This document shows, piece after piece, positions 1-6,789 of a stretch of DNA of 16,307 nt. Numbering within the stretch: position 1 is the stretch's first letter; every line of letters begins with the position of its first letter. The notes beneath the pieces were generated by a model. It searched no databases. It saw only the letters and a program-made list of their open reading frames with translations, and was not told where the DNA came from. Source of the DNA: CAZDVK01 sp964508915 (GTDB taxonomy: Bacteria > Pseudomonadota > Alphaproteobacteria > Paracaedibacterales > CAIULA01); contig CAZDVK010000020.1 of assembly GCA_964508915.1 (NCBI GenBank), forward strand, positions 1 through 16,307, given 5' to 3'. A program made the translations under genes and the position numbers.

Positions 1-53
1 TCAACAAACCCGGCTGTACGTCCACAGCTCGCACTTAAAGCTGTGACCACCAC
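1..53 (-). CDS. possible N-terminus of an unidentified protein, cut by the window edge
   Basis: On the minus strand a GTG at 53-51 opens an uninterrupted frame to the window edge (17 full codons, reading MVVTALSASCGRTAGFV). A GAGG ribosome-binding motif lies 6 nt upstream of the GTG, at normal spacing. A TATAAA-like -10 lies further upstream at about 70-75 (minus strand). The overlapping ATG at 55 gives only a six-codon frame, so GTG is the only credible start. The fragment is too short to assign a family. If real, the gene would be divergent from potF. The call rests only on the ribosome-binding motif and the open frame. Confidence 0.3.
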   Translation of the reverse strand, partial: MVVTALSASCGRTAGFV

Positions 54-194
54 ATATGTCCTCAAGCTTTTTATAACACAGGAAAAGTTAAGAAAAGGTT
101 GATGAGCGTTGGGTTTTTTCCAGATTATGTAATTTGGGTTAAAAAACTTTAATTGAAACACAATATTGAACATCAAACCTGAATGTGCGTAAAG

Positions 195-323
195 TATAGC
201 GGGAACCCTATAGAATGATTACAGCGTTGCCCTTCGAAATTCTGTGGTGCTCATGTATTTTCTATACACTCCGCTCCTCGACTCTTGGGCGCCTTGTACT
301 CATTCTATAGGGTTCCCGCTATA
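195..323. mobile_element. 129-bp palindromic MITE-like element with terminal inverted repeats
   Basis: Positions 195-218 and 300-323 are exact reverse complements (24 bp). Allowing one mismatch (219/299), the arms extend to 223 and 295, giving 28 of 29 matching. Each end reads TATAGCGGGAACCC going inward. If the outermost TA at each end is a target duplication, the element body is 197-321 with ends TAGCGGG, a layout typical of Tc1/mariner or IS630-type insertions. The roughly 71-bp core has no ORF and only short internal stems, for example TGTAT/ATACA around 254-268. It is best read as a non-autonomous element or as a lineage-specific palindromic repeat. No transposase is present in the window. 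A fixed genomic repeat of another origin remains possible. Confidence 0.6.
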
Positions 324-325
324 AT
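320..325 (+). promoter_or_regulatory. perfect TATAAT -10 box upstream of potF
   Basis: TATAAT at 320-325 straddles the right edge of the palindromic element: TATA comes from the repeat end and AT from the flank. At 17-nt spacing the -35 is poor (TACTCA, 297-302); TTGTAC at 294-299 is better but 20 nt away. A start near 331-333 would leave a leader of about 19 nt before the ATG at 351. This is inferred from sequence alone. Confidence 0.4.
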
Positions 326-350
326 GCAGAAACAGTTAGGTTCTTATTTA

Positions 351-1475
351 ATGAATTTTTTAAGAAAATCGCTTTTGGTTTTAACCATCATAGCTGCTTT
401 GGTTGTTTACAAAAAAAGTAATCGCCTAGAAGAAGCATCGGTTGTAAATGTGTACGACTGGTACGGCATGATTCCTGTGGAACTTTTTGACCAGTTTGAA
501 AAAGAAACGGGCATTCATGTGCGCTATGATGTTTTTGATAATAATGAAGTGTTAGAGGCTAAGCTTCTTGCCAGCAATTCGGGGTATGACGTGGTTTTTC
601 CCTCAGCAAGCCCCTATGTGGCCAGGCAAATTGAGGCCAATATTTATCAGCCCCTCAACAAGTCATTGCTCACGAATTTCGCAAACTGTGACTCTATGAT
701 CACCAAGCACATGGAAAAAATTGATAAAGACATGACCTATGTCATTCCTTTTTATTGGGGAACGTTGGGTTTTGCTTTTGACGTAGAAAAAATAAAGGCC
801 CTTTTGCCAGGTGTGGATTTGGAAAGTTATGCTGTTCTGCTAGAGCCAAAAAACCTTGAAAAATTGGCACGTTGTGGCATTAGTTTTCTAGAGGAACCGA
901 CGGATGTTTTTCCAGTTGTCATGCGTTATTTAGGGAAAAACCCGCATAGTCAAGATTTAAAAGATTTAGCAGCCGCCACAGAACACCTGTTAAAGCTTCG
1001 TCCCTATATTCGCCGCTTTAGTTCGGCGCGTATGATGAATGACCTCATTATGGGTGATATCTGTTTGGCACAAACATGGTCGGGTGAAGTTCAAAAAGCT
1101 GAAATAGAGGCCCAGGAATTAGGTAGGAACATCCGCTACATTGTTCCTAAAGAAGGAACCACATTATGGATTGATTGTATGGCAATTCCCAAAGGGGCGC
1201 CTCATCCGAAAAATGCCCACGTGTTTATTAATTTTTTGCTACGGGCTGATATTGCAGCGCGCCTGACGAATGAAACAAATTTACCAACAACCATGTTGGG
1301 TTCGTTGCCTAAAATTCATAAAGAAGTTCGAAATAATCCAACTATTTATCCACCAAAATCTGTTATGGTGAAATTAAAATTAGATGATCCACAACTGGGG
1401 GCGGCCGGGCAAATTTTTGACCGGGCCCGTACACGGGCGTGGGCGCATGTACGTTTGAACAAAAAGGGGTCATAA
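351..1475 (+). CDS. potF: putrescine ABC transporter, substrate-binding protein PotF
   Basis: This is the periplasmic polyamine receptor of the PotFGHI importer, 374 aa from the ATG at 351 (E. coli PotF is about 370). It is PotF-like rather than PotD-like: VYDWYGMIP near the N-terminus, NNEVLEAKLLA, the hinge-side GYDVVFPSA, CGISFLEEPT, the VPKEGTTLWID segment with Trp and Asp of the ligand pocket, and VFINFLLR. A longer frame begins at a TTG at 285, and another ATG lies at 324. Both fall inside the palindromic repeat or the -10 box, so 351 is preferred; a weak AGG lies 10 nt upstream of it. The N-terminus (MNFLRKSLLVLTIIAALVV followed by YKKSN) is a hydrophobic export segment without an obvious AXA cleavage site, so it may stay membrane-anchored. 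The stop codon abuts the potG start. Confidence 0.93.
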   Translation: MNFLRKSLLVLTIIAALVVYKKSNRLEEASVVNVYDWYGMIPVELFDQFEKETGIHVRYDVFDNNEVLEAKLLASNSGYDVVFPSASPYVARQIEANIYQPLNKSLLTNFANCDSMITKHMEKIDKDMTYVIPFYWGTLGFAFDVEKIKALLPGVDLESYAVLLEPKNLEKLARCGISFLEEPTDVFPVVMRYLGKNPHSQDLKDLAAATEHLLKLRPYIRRFSSARMMNDLIMGDICLAQTWSGEVQKAEIEAQELGRNIRYIVPKEGTTLWIDCMAIPKGAPHPKNAHVFINFLLRADIAARLTNETNLPTTMLGSLPKIHKEVRNNPTIYPPKSVMVKLKLDDPQLGAAGQIFDRARTRAWAHVRLNKKGS

Positions 1476-2621
1476 ATGGCACCACGAAACCAGAAGCCTT
1501 TAAAAAATTTAGAACCTTGGCAAGATCCAGACGCTAAGCCTTATATTCAAATTGAAAATTTAAGTAAGAGTTTTGGTTCTGTACAGGCTGTGCGGGGCGT
1601 AAGCTTGTCTATCTATCAAGGGGAATTATTTTCTTTGCTGGGTGGATCTGGGTGTGGAAAAACAACGCTTTTAAGAATGCTGGCAGGCTTTGAAAAACCA
1701 ACATCCGGTCGTATTTTAATTGATGGTCTTGATATAACAAATCACCCGCCTTACCAACGGCCTGTTAATATGATGTTTCAGTCTTATGCGTTGTTTCCCC
1801 ACATGACGGTATATCAAAATATTGCTTTTGGTCTAAAGCAAGAAAATTTGTCTAAAAACCAAATTCATGAACGGGTGCAAGAAGGGTTGGAACTGGTTCA
1901 AATGCTTGCCTATGCTGATCGGAAACCCCAGCATTTGTCTGGCGGCCAGCGGCAGCGGGTGGCTTTGGCGCGCAGCCTGGTGAAGCAACCTAAATTGCTG
2001 TTGTTAGATGAACCTTTAGCAGCCTTAGATAAAAAACTGCGTGAACAAACCCAGTTTGAACTTGTCAACATTCAAGAGCGGGTTGGAATTACCTTTATTG
2101 TGGTCACACATGACCAAGAAGAAGCCATGACCATGTCATCCCGTATGGCCATTATGGAAGAAGGACGCATTCGTCAAATTGGGGTACCTCATGATGTATA
2201 TGAATTCCCCACATCCCGCTTTGTAGCAGACTTTATTGGTACTAATAACATTTTCGAAGGCATCGTCACTGAAGATGAACCAGACCATATTTTGGTAGAA
2301 TCTAAAGAAGATGGGTGCTTGTTATATGTAACCCATGCAGCTGCTATGCCTATTGGTGCACAGGTGGCGGTGGCCATTCGCCCAGAAAAAGTCATGATTT
2401 CAAAAACAGAACCGTCTAGCACCCGAAATTTCACCAAAGGTATTGTGCAGGATATTGCTTATTTAGGTGATATTTCCATTTATCACGTACGCTTAGAATC
2501 GGGAAAAATTGTGCAATCGGCTTTGCCTAATTTGCTGCGCTTATCTGAACGCGATGTGAAATGGGACGATGAAGTGTACCTGTATTGGCGTGCCGAAAAC
2601 GGTGTTGTTTTGGTGAACTAA
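1476..2621 (+). CDS. potG: putrescine ABC transporter, ATP-binding protein PotG
   Basis: This is the cytoplasmic ATPase that powers putrescine import, 381 aa, the normal length for the family. All ABC motifs are present: Walker A GGSGCGKTT (residues 56-64), Q-loop MMFQSYALFPHMT (about 99-111), signature LSGGQ (154-158), Walker B LLLLDEP (174-180) and H-loop His212 in VVTHDQEEA. The C-terminal third (from about 250) is the TOBE-type regulatory domain, including AIRPEKVMIS and AYLGDISIYHVRL, which closely resemble E. coli PotG. The ATG follows the potF stop with no gap. An AGGGG ribosome site lies about 6 nt upstream, inside the end of potF. Its stop TAA shares one base with the potH ATG, which implies translational coupling. 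Confidence 0.96.
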   Translation: MAPRNQKPLKNLEPWQDPDAKPYIQIENLSKSFGSVQAVRGVSLSIYQGELFSLLGGSGCGKTTLLRMLAGFEKPTSGRILIDGLDITNHPPYQRPVNMMFQSYALFPHMTVYQNIAFGLKQENLSKNQIHERVQEGLELVQMLAYADRKPQHLSGGQRQRVALARSLVKQPKLLLLDEPLAALDKKLREQTQFELVNIQERVGITFIVVTHDQEEAMTMSSRMAIMEEGRIRQIGVPHDVYEFPTSRFVADFIGTNNIFEGIVTEDEPDHILVESKEDGCLLYVTHAAAMPIGAQVAVAIRPEKVMISKTEPSSTRNFTKGIVQDIAYLGDISIYHVRLESGKIVQSALPNLLRLSERDVKWDDEVYLYWRAENGVVLVN

Positions 2622-3583
2622 TGTTTGATGTATTGATGCATTCCTGGCAAAAAAGCCAACAACGACTGCAGGGGTTGTACACGGTTGCCCGGCAACGGCA
2701 GTATTTTTTTGTTATTGCCGCACCTTACGTATGGCTTTTATTGTTTTTTTTCCTGCCATTTATTCTGATTTTTAAAATTAGCTTTAGCGTGTCAGTTTTA
2801 GGTTCACCGCCCTATTCAAGTATTTATGGGTGGAGCACAGACCACGTTCTGTCGATTATTTTGAATATGGGGAACTACCTTTCCCTATTTCAAGATTCCT
2901 TTTATGTCTGGGCATTTTTGTCATCCATTGTGATTGCCTGTTCATCGACACTATGTTCTTTAATCCTTGGGTATTTAATGGCTTATGGTATTTCACGGGC
3001 GTCTGCCCGTTGGCGTACCATTTTATTGCTGTTGGTGGTCTTACCTTTTTGGACGTCTTTTTTAGTGCGTGTTTATGCATGGATGAGTTTGCTCAGCACC
3101 CGGGGGTTAGTGAACACATTTTTAATGAAAGTTGGGTTGATTGCAGAACCCCTTCAGTTGCTGGATACGCCCTTAACTGTTTGCTTAGGCATTGTGTACT
3201 GTTATTTACCTTTTATGGTTTTACCTATTTATGCAGCTTTGGAAAAAATAGACTCTGCGTACCTAGAGGCGGCTTTTGATTTAGGCAGTACACCTTGGCG
3301 GGCTTTTTGGCGCGTGACAGTGCCCCTCAGTTGGGGGGGCATTATTGCTGGCTGCATTTTGGTTTTTATTCCAGCCATTGGGGAATTTGTGATTCCCGAA
3401 ATTCTGGGTGGCCCTGATACGCTGATGATTGGCCGTGCTTTGTGGTGGGAATTTTTCAATAACCGTGATTGGCCGTTGGCATGTTCTTTGGCTGTTTCCA
3501 TGGTTTTATTATTTGTTGTTCCTATTATGATTTTTCAACGTCGTCATTTACGGGCTGAAGCCAAGAAAGGCGAACAATCATGA
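2621..3583 (+). CDS. potH: putrescine ABC transporter permease PotH
   Basis: This is an inner-membrane permease subunit that pairs with PotI, 320 aa (E. coli PotH is 317). It begins at the ATG overlapping the potG stop (TAATG). A possible TTG start 36 nt earlier lies inside potG and is not favoured. Hydrophobic segments include about 29-52, 98-123, 133-157, 185-207, 238-260 and 286-304, consistent with six membrane spans. The cytoplasmic EAA loop that docks onto the ATPase reads LEAAFDLGSTPWRAFW (about 215-230) followed by VPLSWGG. Other PotH landmarks are LPFWTSFLVRVYAWM, GEFVIPEILGGPD and WEFFNNRDWP. The last four bases overlap the potI start (ATGA). Confidence 0.95.
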   Translation: MFDVLMHSWQKSQQRLQGLYTVARQRQYFFVIAAPYVWLLLFFFLPFILIFKISFSVSVLGSPPYSSIYGWSTDHVLSIILNMGNYLSLFQDSFYVWAFLSSIVIACSSTLCSLILGYLMAYGISRASARWRTILLLLVVLPFWTSFLVRVYAWMSLLSTRGLVNTFLMKVGLIAEPLQLLDTPLTVCLGIVYCYLPFMVLPIYAALEKIDSAYLEAAFDLGSTPWRAFWRVTVPLSWGGIIAGCILVFIPAIGEFVIPEILGGPDTLMIGRALWWEFFNNRDWPLACSLAVSMVLLFVVPIMIFQRRHLRAEAKKGEQS

Positions 3584-4398
3584 GAACCTATTCCCGCACC
3601 GGATCAGCCGCATTGGTCATTGGGTATTTGTTTTTATATTTACCCATTCTTTTCTTAATCGTGTTTTCATTTAATGAGTCCCGTTTGCCTGGCATTTGGA
3701 CTGGATTTTCCCTGAAATGGTACACGCAATTATTTGATAATCACGCCCTCATGATGGCTGTTTTAACCAGTTTTCAAATAGCCGCTTTAACAGCAACTCT
3801 GGCTGTCATTCTGGGAACAGCGGCAGCCATTTGCATGGTGCGTTTTGGTTTTTTTTCAGGGCGAACCCTGTTTAGTGGGTTAATTTCAGCGCCTTTAGTC
3901 ATGCCAGAGGTCATTACAGGCCTTGCCCTGCTACTCACCTTTGTTACATTTGAACGTTTGATTGGGTGGCCGCCAGAGCGGGGGATGATGACAGTTATTT
4001 TTGGTCACACCACCTTAGCTATGGCTTATGTTTACCTGATTGTTCAAGCAAGGTTAATGGATTTTGACCGGGTAGTTGAAGAAGCAGCCCTGGATTTAGG
4101 GGCCAAACCAGTTCGGGTGTTTTTCACAATTACATTACCCATCATTGCCCCCGCTTTGCTAGCAGGGTGGCTGCTTTCCTTTGCCTTGTCGTTAGATGAT
4201 GTGGTAATTGCCAGTTTCCTATCAGGTCCTGGGGCCACCACATTACCCATATTATTGTTTTCAAGTATTCGTTTAGGTATTACGCCCGAAGTAAACGCCT
4301 TAGCAGCCATGATTGTGGCCATTGTTAGCTTTGGTGTAACCATTGCGGGCCTGATTATGTGGCGTAAAGGTAAGTCAGAAAAGTCAAACGACGCTTAG
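3580..4398 (+). CDS. potI: putrescine ABC transporter permease PotI
   Basis: This is the second permease subunit of the importer, 272 aa (E. coli PotI is about 281, with a longer C-terminal tail). The ATG overlaps the potH stop by four bases. Membrane segments are visible near 11-30, 60-85, 97-122, 135-156, 188-210 and 240-260. The EAA loop reads EEAALDLGAKPVRVFF (about 167-182), followed by LPIIAPALLAGW. Family landmarks are APLVMPEVITGL and SLDDVVIASFLSGPGATTLP. It is the last gene of the operon. No strong terminator follows: a GCTTA/TAAGC stem around the stop codon lacks a T-run, so transcription may run some way into the AT-rich gap. Confidence 0.95.
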   Translation: MRTYSRTGSAALVIGYLFLYLPILFLIVFSFNESRLPGIWTGFSLKWYTQLFDNHALMMAVLTSFQIAALTATLAVILGTAAAICMVRFGFFSGRTLFSGLISAPLVMPEVITGLALLLTFVTFERLIGWPPERGMMTVIFGHTTLAMAYVYLIVQARLMDFDRVVEEAALDLGAKPVRVFFTITLPIIAPALLAGWLLSFALSLDDVVIASFLSGPGATTLPILLFSSIRLGITPEVNALAAMIVAIVSFGVTIAGLIMWRKGKSEKSNDA

Positions 4399-4478
4399 GT
4401 TTTAAGCCATAATATCCAGCATTCCAGGCTTCTTTTAAAAAGAAAATGTGAAATAATTCATCTTTTTAAAAATTTTTC

Positions 4479-4519
4479 TTGCAATATTTTTTATTTTAAT
4501 TATAAATACGTTTGTATTT
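4479..4519 (+). promoter_or_regulatory. candidate promoter in the 4399-4552 gap, with an AT-rich hairpin
   Basis: TTGCAA (4479-4484) and TATAAA (4501-4506) are separated by 16 nt, a plausible sigma70 pair for the downstream secreted-protein gene. Overlapping it, AAATAC (4504-4509) and GTATTT (4514-4519) can pair around GTTT and are followed by a T-rich run, which could act as a weak terminator of read-through from potI. The rest of the 154-bp gap is AT-rich with no ORF. Confidence 0.35.
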
Positions 4520-4540
4520 TTTATTCTATTTTTGCGTTTC

Positions 4541-4546
4541 AGGAGA
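4541..4546 (+). promoter_or_regulatory. ribosome-binding site AGGAGA that fixes the start at 4553
   Basis: AGGAGA ends 6 nt before the ATG at 4553. An in-frame TTG at 4532 would give seven extra residues, but it lies upstream of this site and would spoil the signal peptide. Confidence 0.75.
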
Positions 4547-4552
4547 TTTTTA

Positions 4553-6034
4553 ATGACGTTTTCGTTCAGAAAACGGCGCTGGTTATTTGCAGCCTGTTTA
4601 ATTTCAACAAGTTTAGTTAACTTTGGATATGCGTCTGAGGATGTAGCTGGGGTGGAAGAAATAGAGACACGTCGTCGTTTTGGTAATCCACCGCGAAAAT
4701 TTGGGGAAATTGTCCCTCAGAGGGTTGTGAAAAGTGGGGGCGGCGTTGGTATGAGATGGTTTGGAATAGAAGAGGAATCGGTCACGCCACCTACGTTGGG
4801 TGCAACTCCAAATGTTTCTCTTGTTTCTGAAATAAAAGAACGTATGGTTGCAAAATGTGTTCTTGCCAGCTCTCAGCTTGAAAGGCAACCACACCAAAAA
4901 GAATATGTATCTGCTCTTCAGATTATCCAAGAAAAAATTTTGGGAATACCAGTGGATGGCTGCGACGTGGATGGCTATAGGATTTACATGGAAGACTTGA
5001 GTAAATCTCTTTGGCGCATATGTGCCCCTGGTTTTAATCGGGAGATTCAGCACGAAATCTCGAGATTACATCTTCTTTGTACCCCAAATTGCGATGGGAA
5101 ATACTATCAGGATTTGCTCAGTTACTATAATTATGAAGATAACCCTGATAGTTACAAGTGGCTGGAAAACCCAATAACTTTTGAAAATGCCAGTATTTTT
5201 TTCACATTTTTTTCTATAGAAGATGCCAGTTCTAGCAGAAAATTGAGCTTAGGAGAAAGGCTAAAGGCTTTCATGGAGGAGCATTCATCACCGGAAAATG
5301 CCGCATACCCGTTCGTGATTCTTGACGATGGAGAAGCTCTGGTTATTCAGCGCGACCTTTCCTTTATTCATCATTTTTATCCAAAAAATTCTTATATCTC
5401 TGCTTCGTTTCCAATCCCAGCATCTGTTTATGGTGATACACCGAATTTTTCACTTATGACTAAGCTATTTCATACAGTTGATGGACACTGTTGCGATTAT
5501 TATGGCTTGTCGTCTTCTCAACAATTAAAATACAAAAGTGAACTAGATATAATTTATAGCTCATACATTGGAAGGCTGTACGAAACTTTACAAAATACAC
5601 CGAGGCCGTTAGAGGGAGTAGAAGCCTTTGCTGCACACATCAGTGCTATCGTTGAGTTGATACACACTTTTCAAGCCGATGTGGCGGTAAAACGTCATGT
5701 AAGTTTTTCTACCTTTCCAAAAGAATTAATACAACTGCTAGAAGATACTCTCACTGGGGCGGAACGGTGGTGCCAAAAAATATTATATTTAACAAGACCG
5801 AAGTCTGGTGGTGAAGCAGAAGGTGGGACTCAGTATCCTCAAGATTTTTTAGACTATGATGGTGTTCGTCCTGCGCCGTTGAGTCTCTCCATGCCTTCTA
5901 CACCTTTAGTAGCGCCTGTTGCAGCTTCGTCAAGACCGACGGTTACAGCAGCTGCATCTTCACGAACACAAACCAAAAAAGTTTGGGGTGATGGTATACC
6001 ATCTCTCACAGAATCCCCCACAGATGATGACTAA
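4553..6034 (+). CDS. unrecognised secreted protein, 493 aa
   Basis: I recognise no family. The N-terminus is a clear Sec signal peptide: basic residues (FRKRRW), a hydrophobic core, and probable cleavage after NFGYA at about residue 27. The mature chain is about 466 aa. It has eight cysteines (in KCVL, GCDV, ICAP, LLCTP, NCDG, HCCD and WCQK), an even number that would suit disulfides in the periplasm or outside the cell. No transmembrane segment follows the signal. The last 60 or so residues are a low-complexity Pro/Ala/Ser/Thr tail ending in DDD. It is preceded by its own candidate promoter and a strong ribosome site, and is convergent with the gene ending at 6137. A host-directed or surface role is only a guess. 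Confidence 0.8.
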   Translation: MTFSFRKRRWLFAACLISTSLVNFGYASEDVAGVEEIETRRRFGNPPRKFGEIVPQRVVKSGGGVGMRWFGIEEESVTPPTLGATPNVSLVSEIKERMVAKCVLASSQLERQPHQKEYVSALQIIQEKILGIPVDGCDVDGYRIYMEDLSKSLWRICAPGFNREIQHEISRLHLLCTPNCDGKYYQDLLSYYNYEDNPDSYKWLENPITFENASIFFTFFSIEDASSSRKLSLGERLKAFMEEHSSPENAAYPFVILDDGEALVIQRDLSFIHHFYPKNSYISASFPIPASVYGDTPNFSLMTKLFHTVDGHCCDYYGLSSSQQLKYKSELDIIYSSYIGRLYETLQNTPRPLEGVEAFAAHISAIVELIHTFQADVAVKRHVSFSTFPKELIQLLEDTLTGAERWCQKILYLTRPKSGGEAEGGTQYPQDFLDYDGVRPAPLSLSMPSTPLVAPVAASSRPTVTAAASSRTQTKKVWGDGIPSLTESPTDDD

Positions 6035-6047
6035 CGGCATCGCTGAT

Positions 6048-6066
6048 GGGGTGGTTGACCCCTTTT
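6048..6066 (+). terminator. candidate intrinsic terminator after the 493-aa gene
   Basis: GGGGT (6048-6052) pairs with ACCCC (6058-6062) around a 5-nt loop and is followed at once by TTTT (6063-6066), 14 nt past the stop codon. The stem is short and the T-run modest. Confidence 0.45.
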
Positions 6067-6098
6067 CATAATAATAAAAACAAAGAAAAGCGGTCAAC
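6054..6098. repeat. inverted repeat in the convergent intergenic region
   Basis: GTTGACC (6054-6060) pairs with GGTCAAC (6092-6098). After one C/C mismatch, CTTTTC (6062-6067) pairs with GAAAAG (6085-6090), leaving a 17-nt A-rich loop. It overlaps the 6048-6066 hairpin, so the two folds exclude each other in RNA. It may serve as a shared transcription end for the converging genes, though neither strand shows a long T-run after it. Confidence 0.5.
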
Positions 6099-6136
6099 AC
6101 GTCAGGAGGAGGGGGCGTTGGAAGAAGAGGCTTTCC

Positions 6137-6778
6137 CTACTTTGCCTTTTTTTCCTCGCCCTCCCTTTGGTTTAATACTAAAGGCATAAGGCGGCTAAAG
6201 CATTCATATTTTTTGAAATTATCAACAATTCTTGGGAAATCACCACCCCCAAACAATGAACTGGGAGACAAAAAATCCCTTAAGGTGCTTTCTGTAATAC
6301 CTAAAATTTCGGCAGCTTCTGCACGTTTTCCTTCTGTTAAATGGCCCAAAATAATTCTGATGTCATTAGCCACTAAATTCATAAAACCTTTTTCTTCCAT
6401 GGAAATATGATGCAGAATTCCAAAGGCAAAACTTTCATCTTTTGGAAAACCATACTTTCCCCGTTGAAAAGCATCTGACAGCCATACAATAGCAGGGGCA
6501 TACTGTGAATCAAACAGTTGACGGGCTAAATGATAAATAGCTGTTTTATCACGTAAAGTGTCATCATCTGCCGCCTTACATACAGATTCAAAAACACCCC
6601 GGCATGCCCTTTCATCTAAAGACGTGTGCGAAGCTGATGAAAAGGCGGTAGGGGGCCTGAATGGCCATGAAATAGTTGTTTTGGAGGCACCTAAAAAAGG
6701 CTTCTCTTCAGTGTCCATCGCAAAAACAGAACAGCATAAGGCAACATAGGTAATTAGGCATCTACTTATTATTTTCAT
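6137..6778 (-). CDS. secreted protein with a Sel1-like repeat
   Basis: 213 aa, with a signal peptide (MKIISRCLITYVALCCSVFA, then MDTEE). The middle region, about residues 93-125, has a Sel1/TPR-like helical repeat: AIVWLSDAFQRGKYG followed by FPKDESFAFGILH, matching the family pattern of A..WL..A+..G..G.PKD...A. Only one clear repeat plus degenerate flanks can be seen. The C-terminus is charged (EGEEKKAK). Start choice is supported by GAGGGA just upstream of the ATG. It lies 11 nt after the preceding leftward gene (7674-6790), so the two are probably one operon. Sel1 proteins usually act as protein-interaction scaffolds and occur among secreted factors of intracellular bacteria; a role here is inference. 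The end converges with the 493-aa gene. Confidence 0.75.
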   Translation of the reverse strand: MKIISRCLITYVALCCSVFAMDTEEKPFLGASKTTISWPFRPPTAFSSASHTSLDERACRGVFESVCKAADDDTLRDKTAIYHLARQLFDSQYAPAIVWLSDAFQRGKYGFPKDESFAFGILHHISMEEKGFMNLVANDIRIILGHLTEGKRAEAAEILGITESTLRDFLSPSSLFGGGDFPRIVDNFKKYECFSRLMPLVLNQREGEEKKAK

Positions 6779-6789
6779 TTTTCCCTCAC

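Noticed and set aside
161..168. CAATATTG palindrome, recurring within 11792-11801
   Set aside because: An 8-bp AT-rich palindrome occurring twice in 16 kb of AT-rich DNA is not significant without genome-wide support.
285..350. Longer potF start at a TTG giving 22 extra residues
   Set aside because: The extra codons lie in the inverted-repeat element and the -10 box, and they disrupt the export signal. The ATG at 351 fits the family length.
2585..2620. Upstream TTG start for potH
   Set aside because: It lies inside potG. The TAATG overlap at 2621 gives the normal PotH N-terminus and coupling.
2830..3279. 149-aa plus-strand frame inside potH
   Set aside because: It is out of frame within a clear permease gene and its Phe/Cys-rich composition looks like a frame shadow.
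4044..4343. 99-aa minus-strand frame opposite potI
   Set aside because: Shadow of a well-conserved gene, with no ribosome site or recognisable domain.
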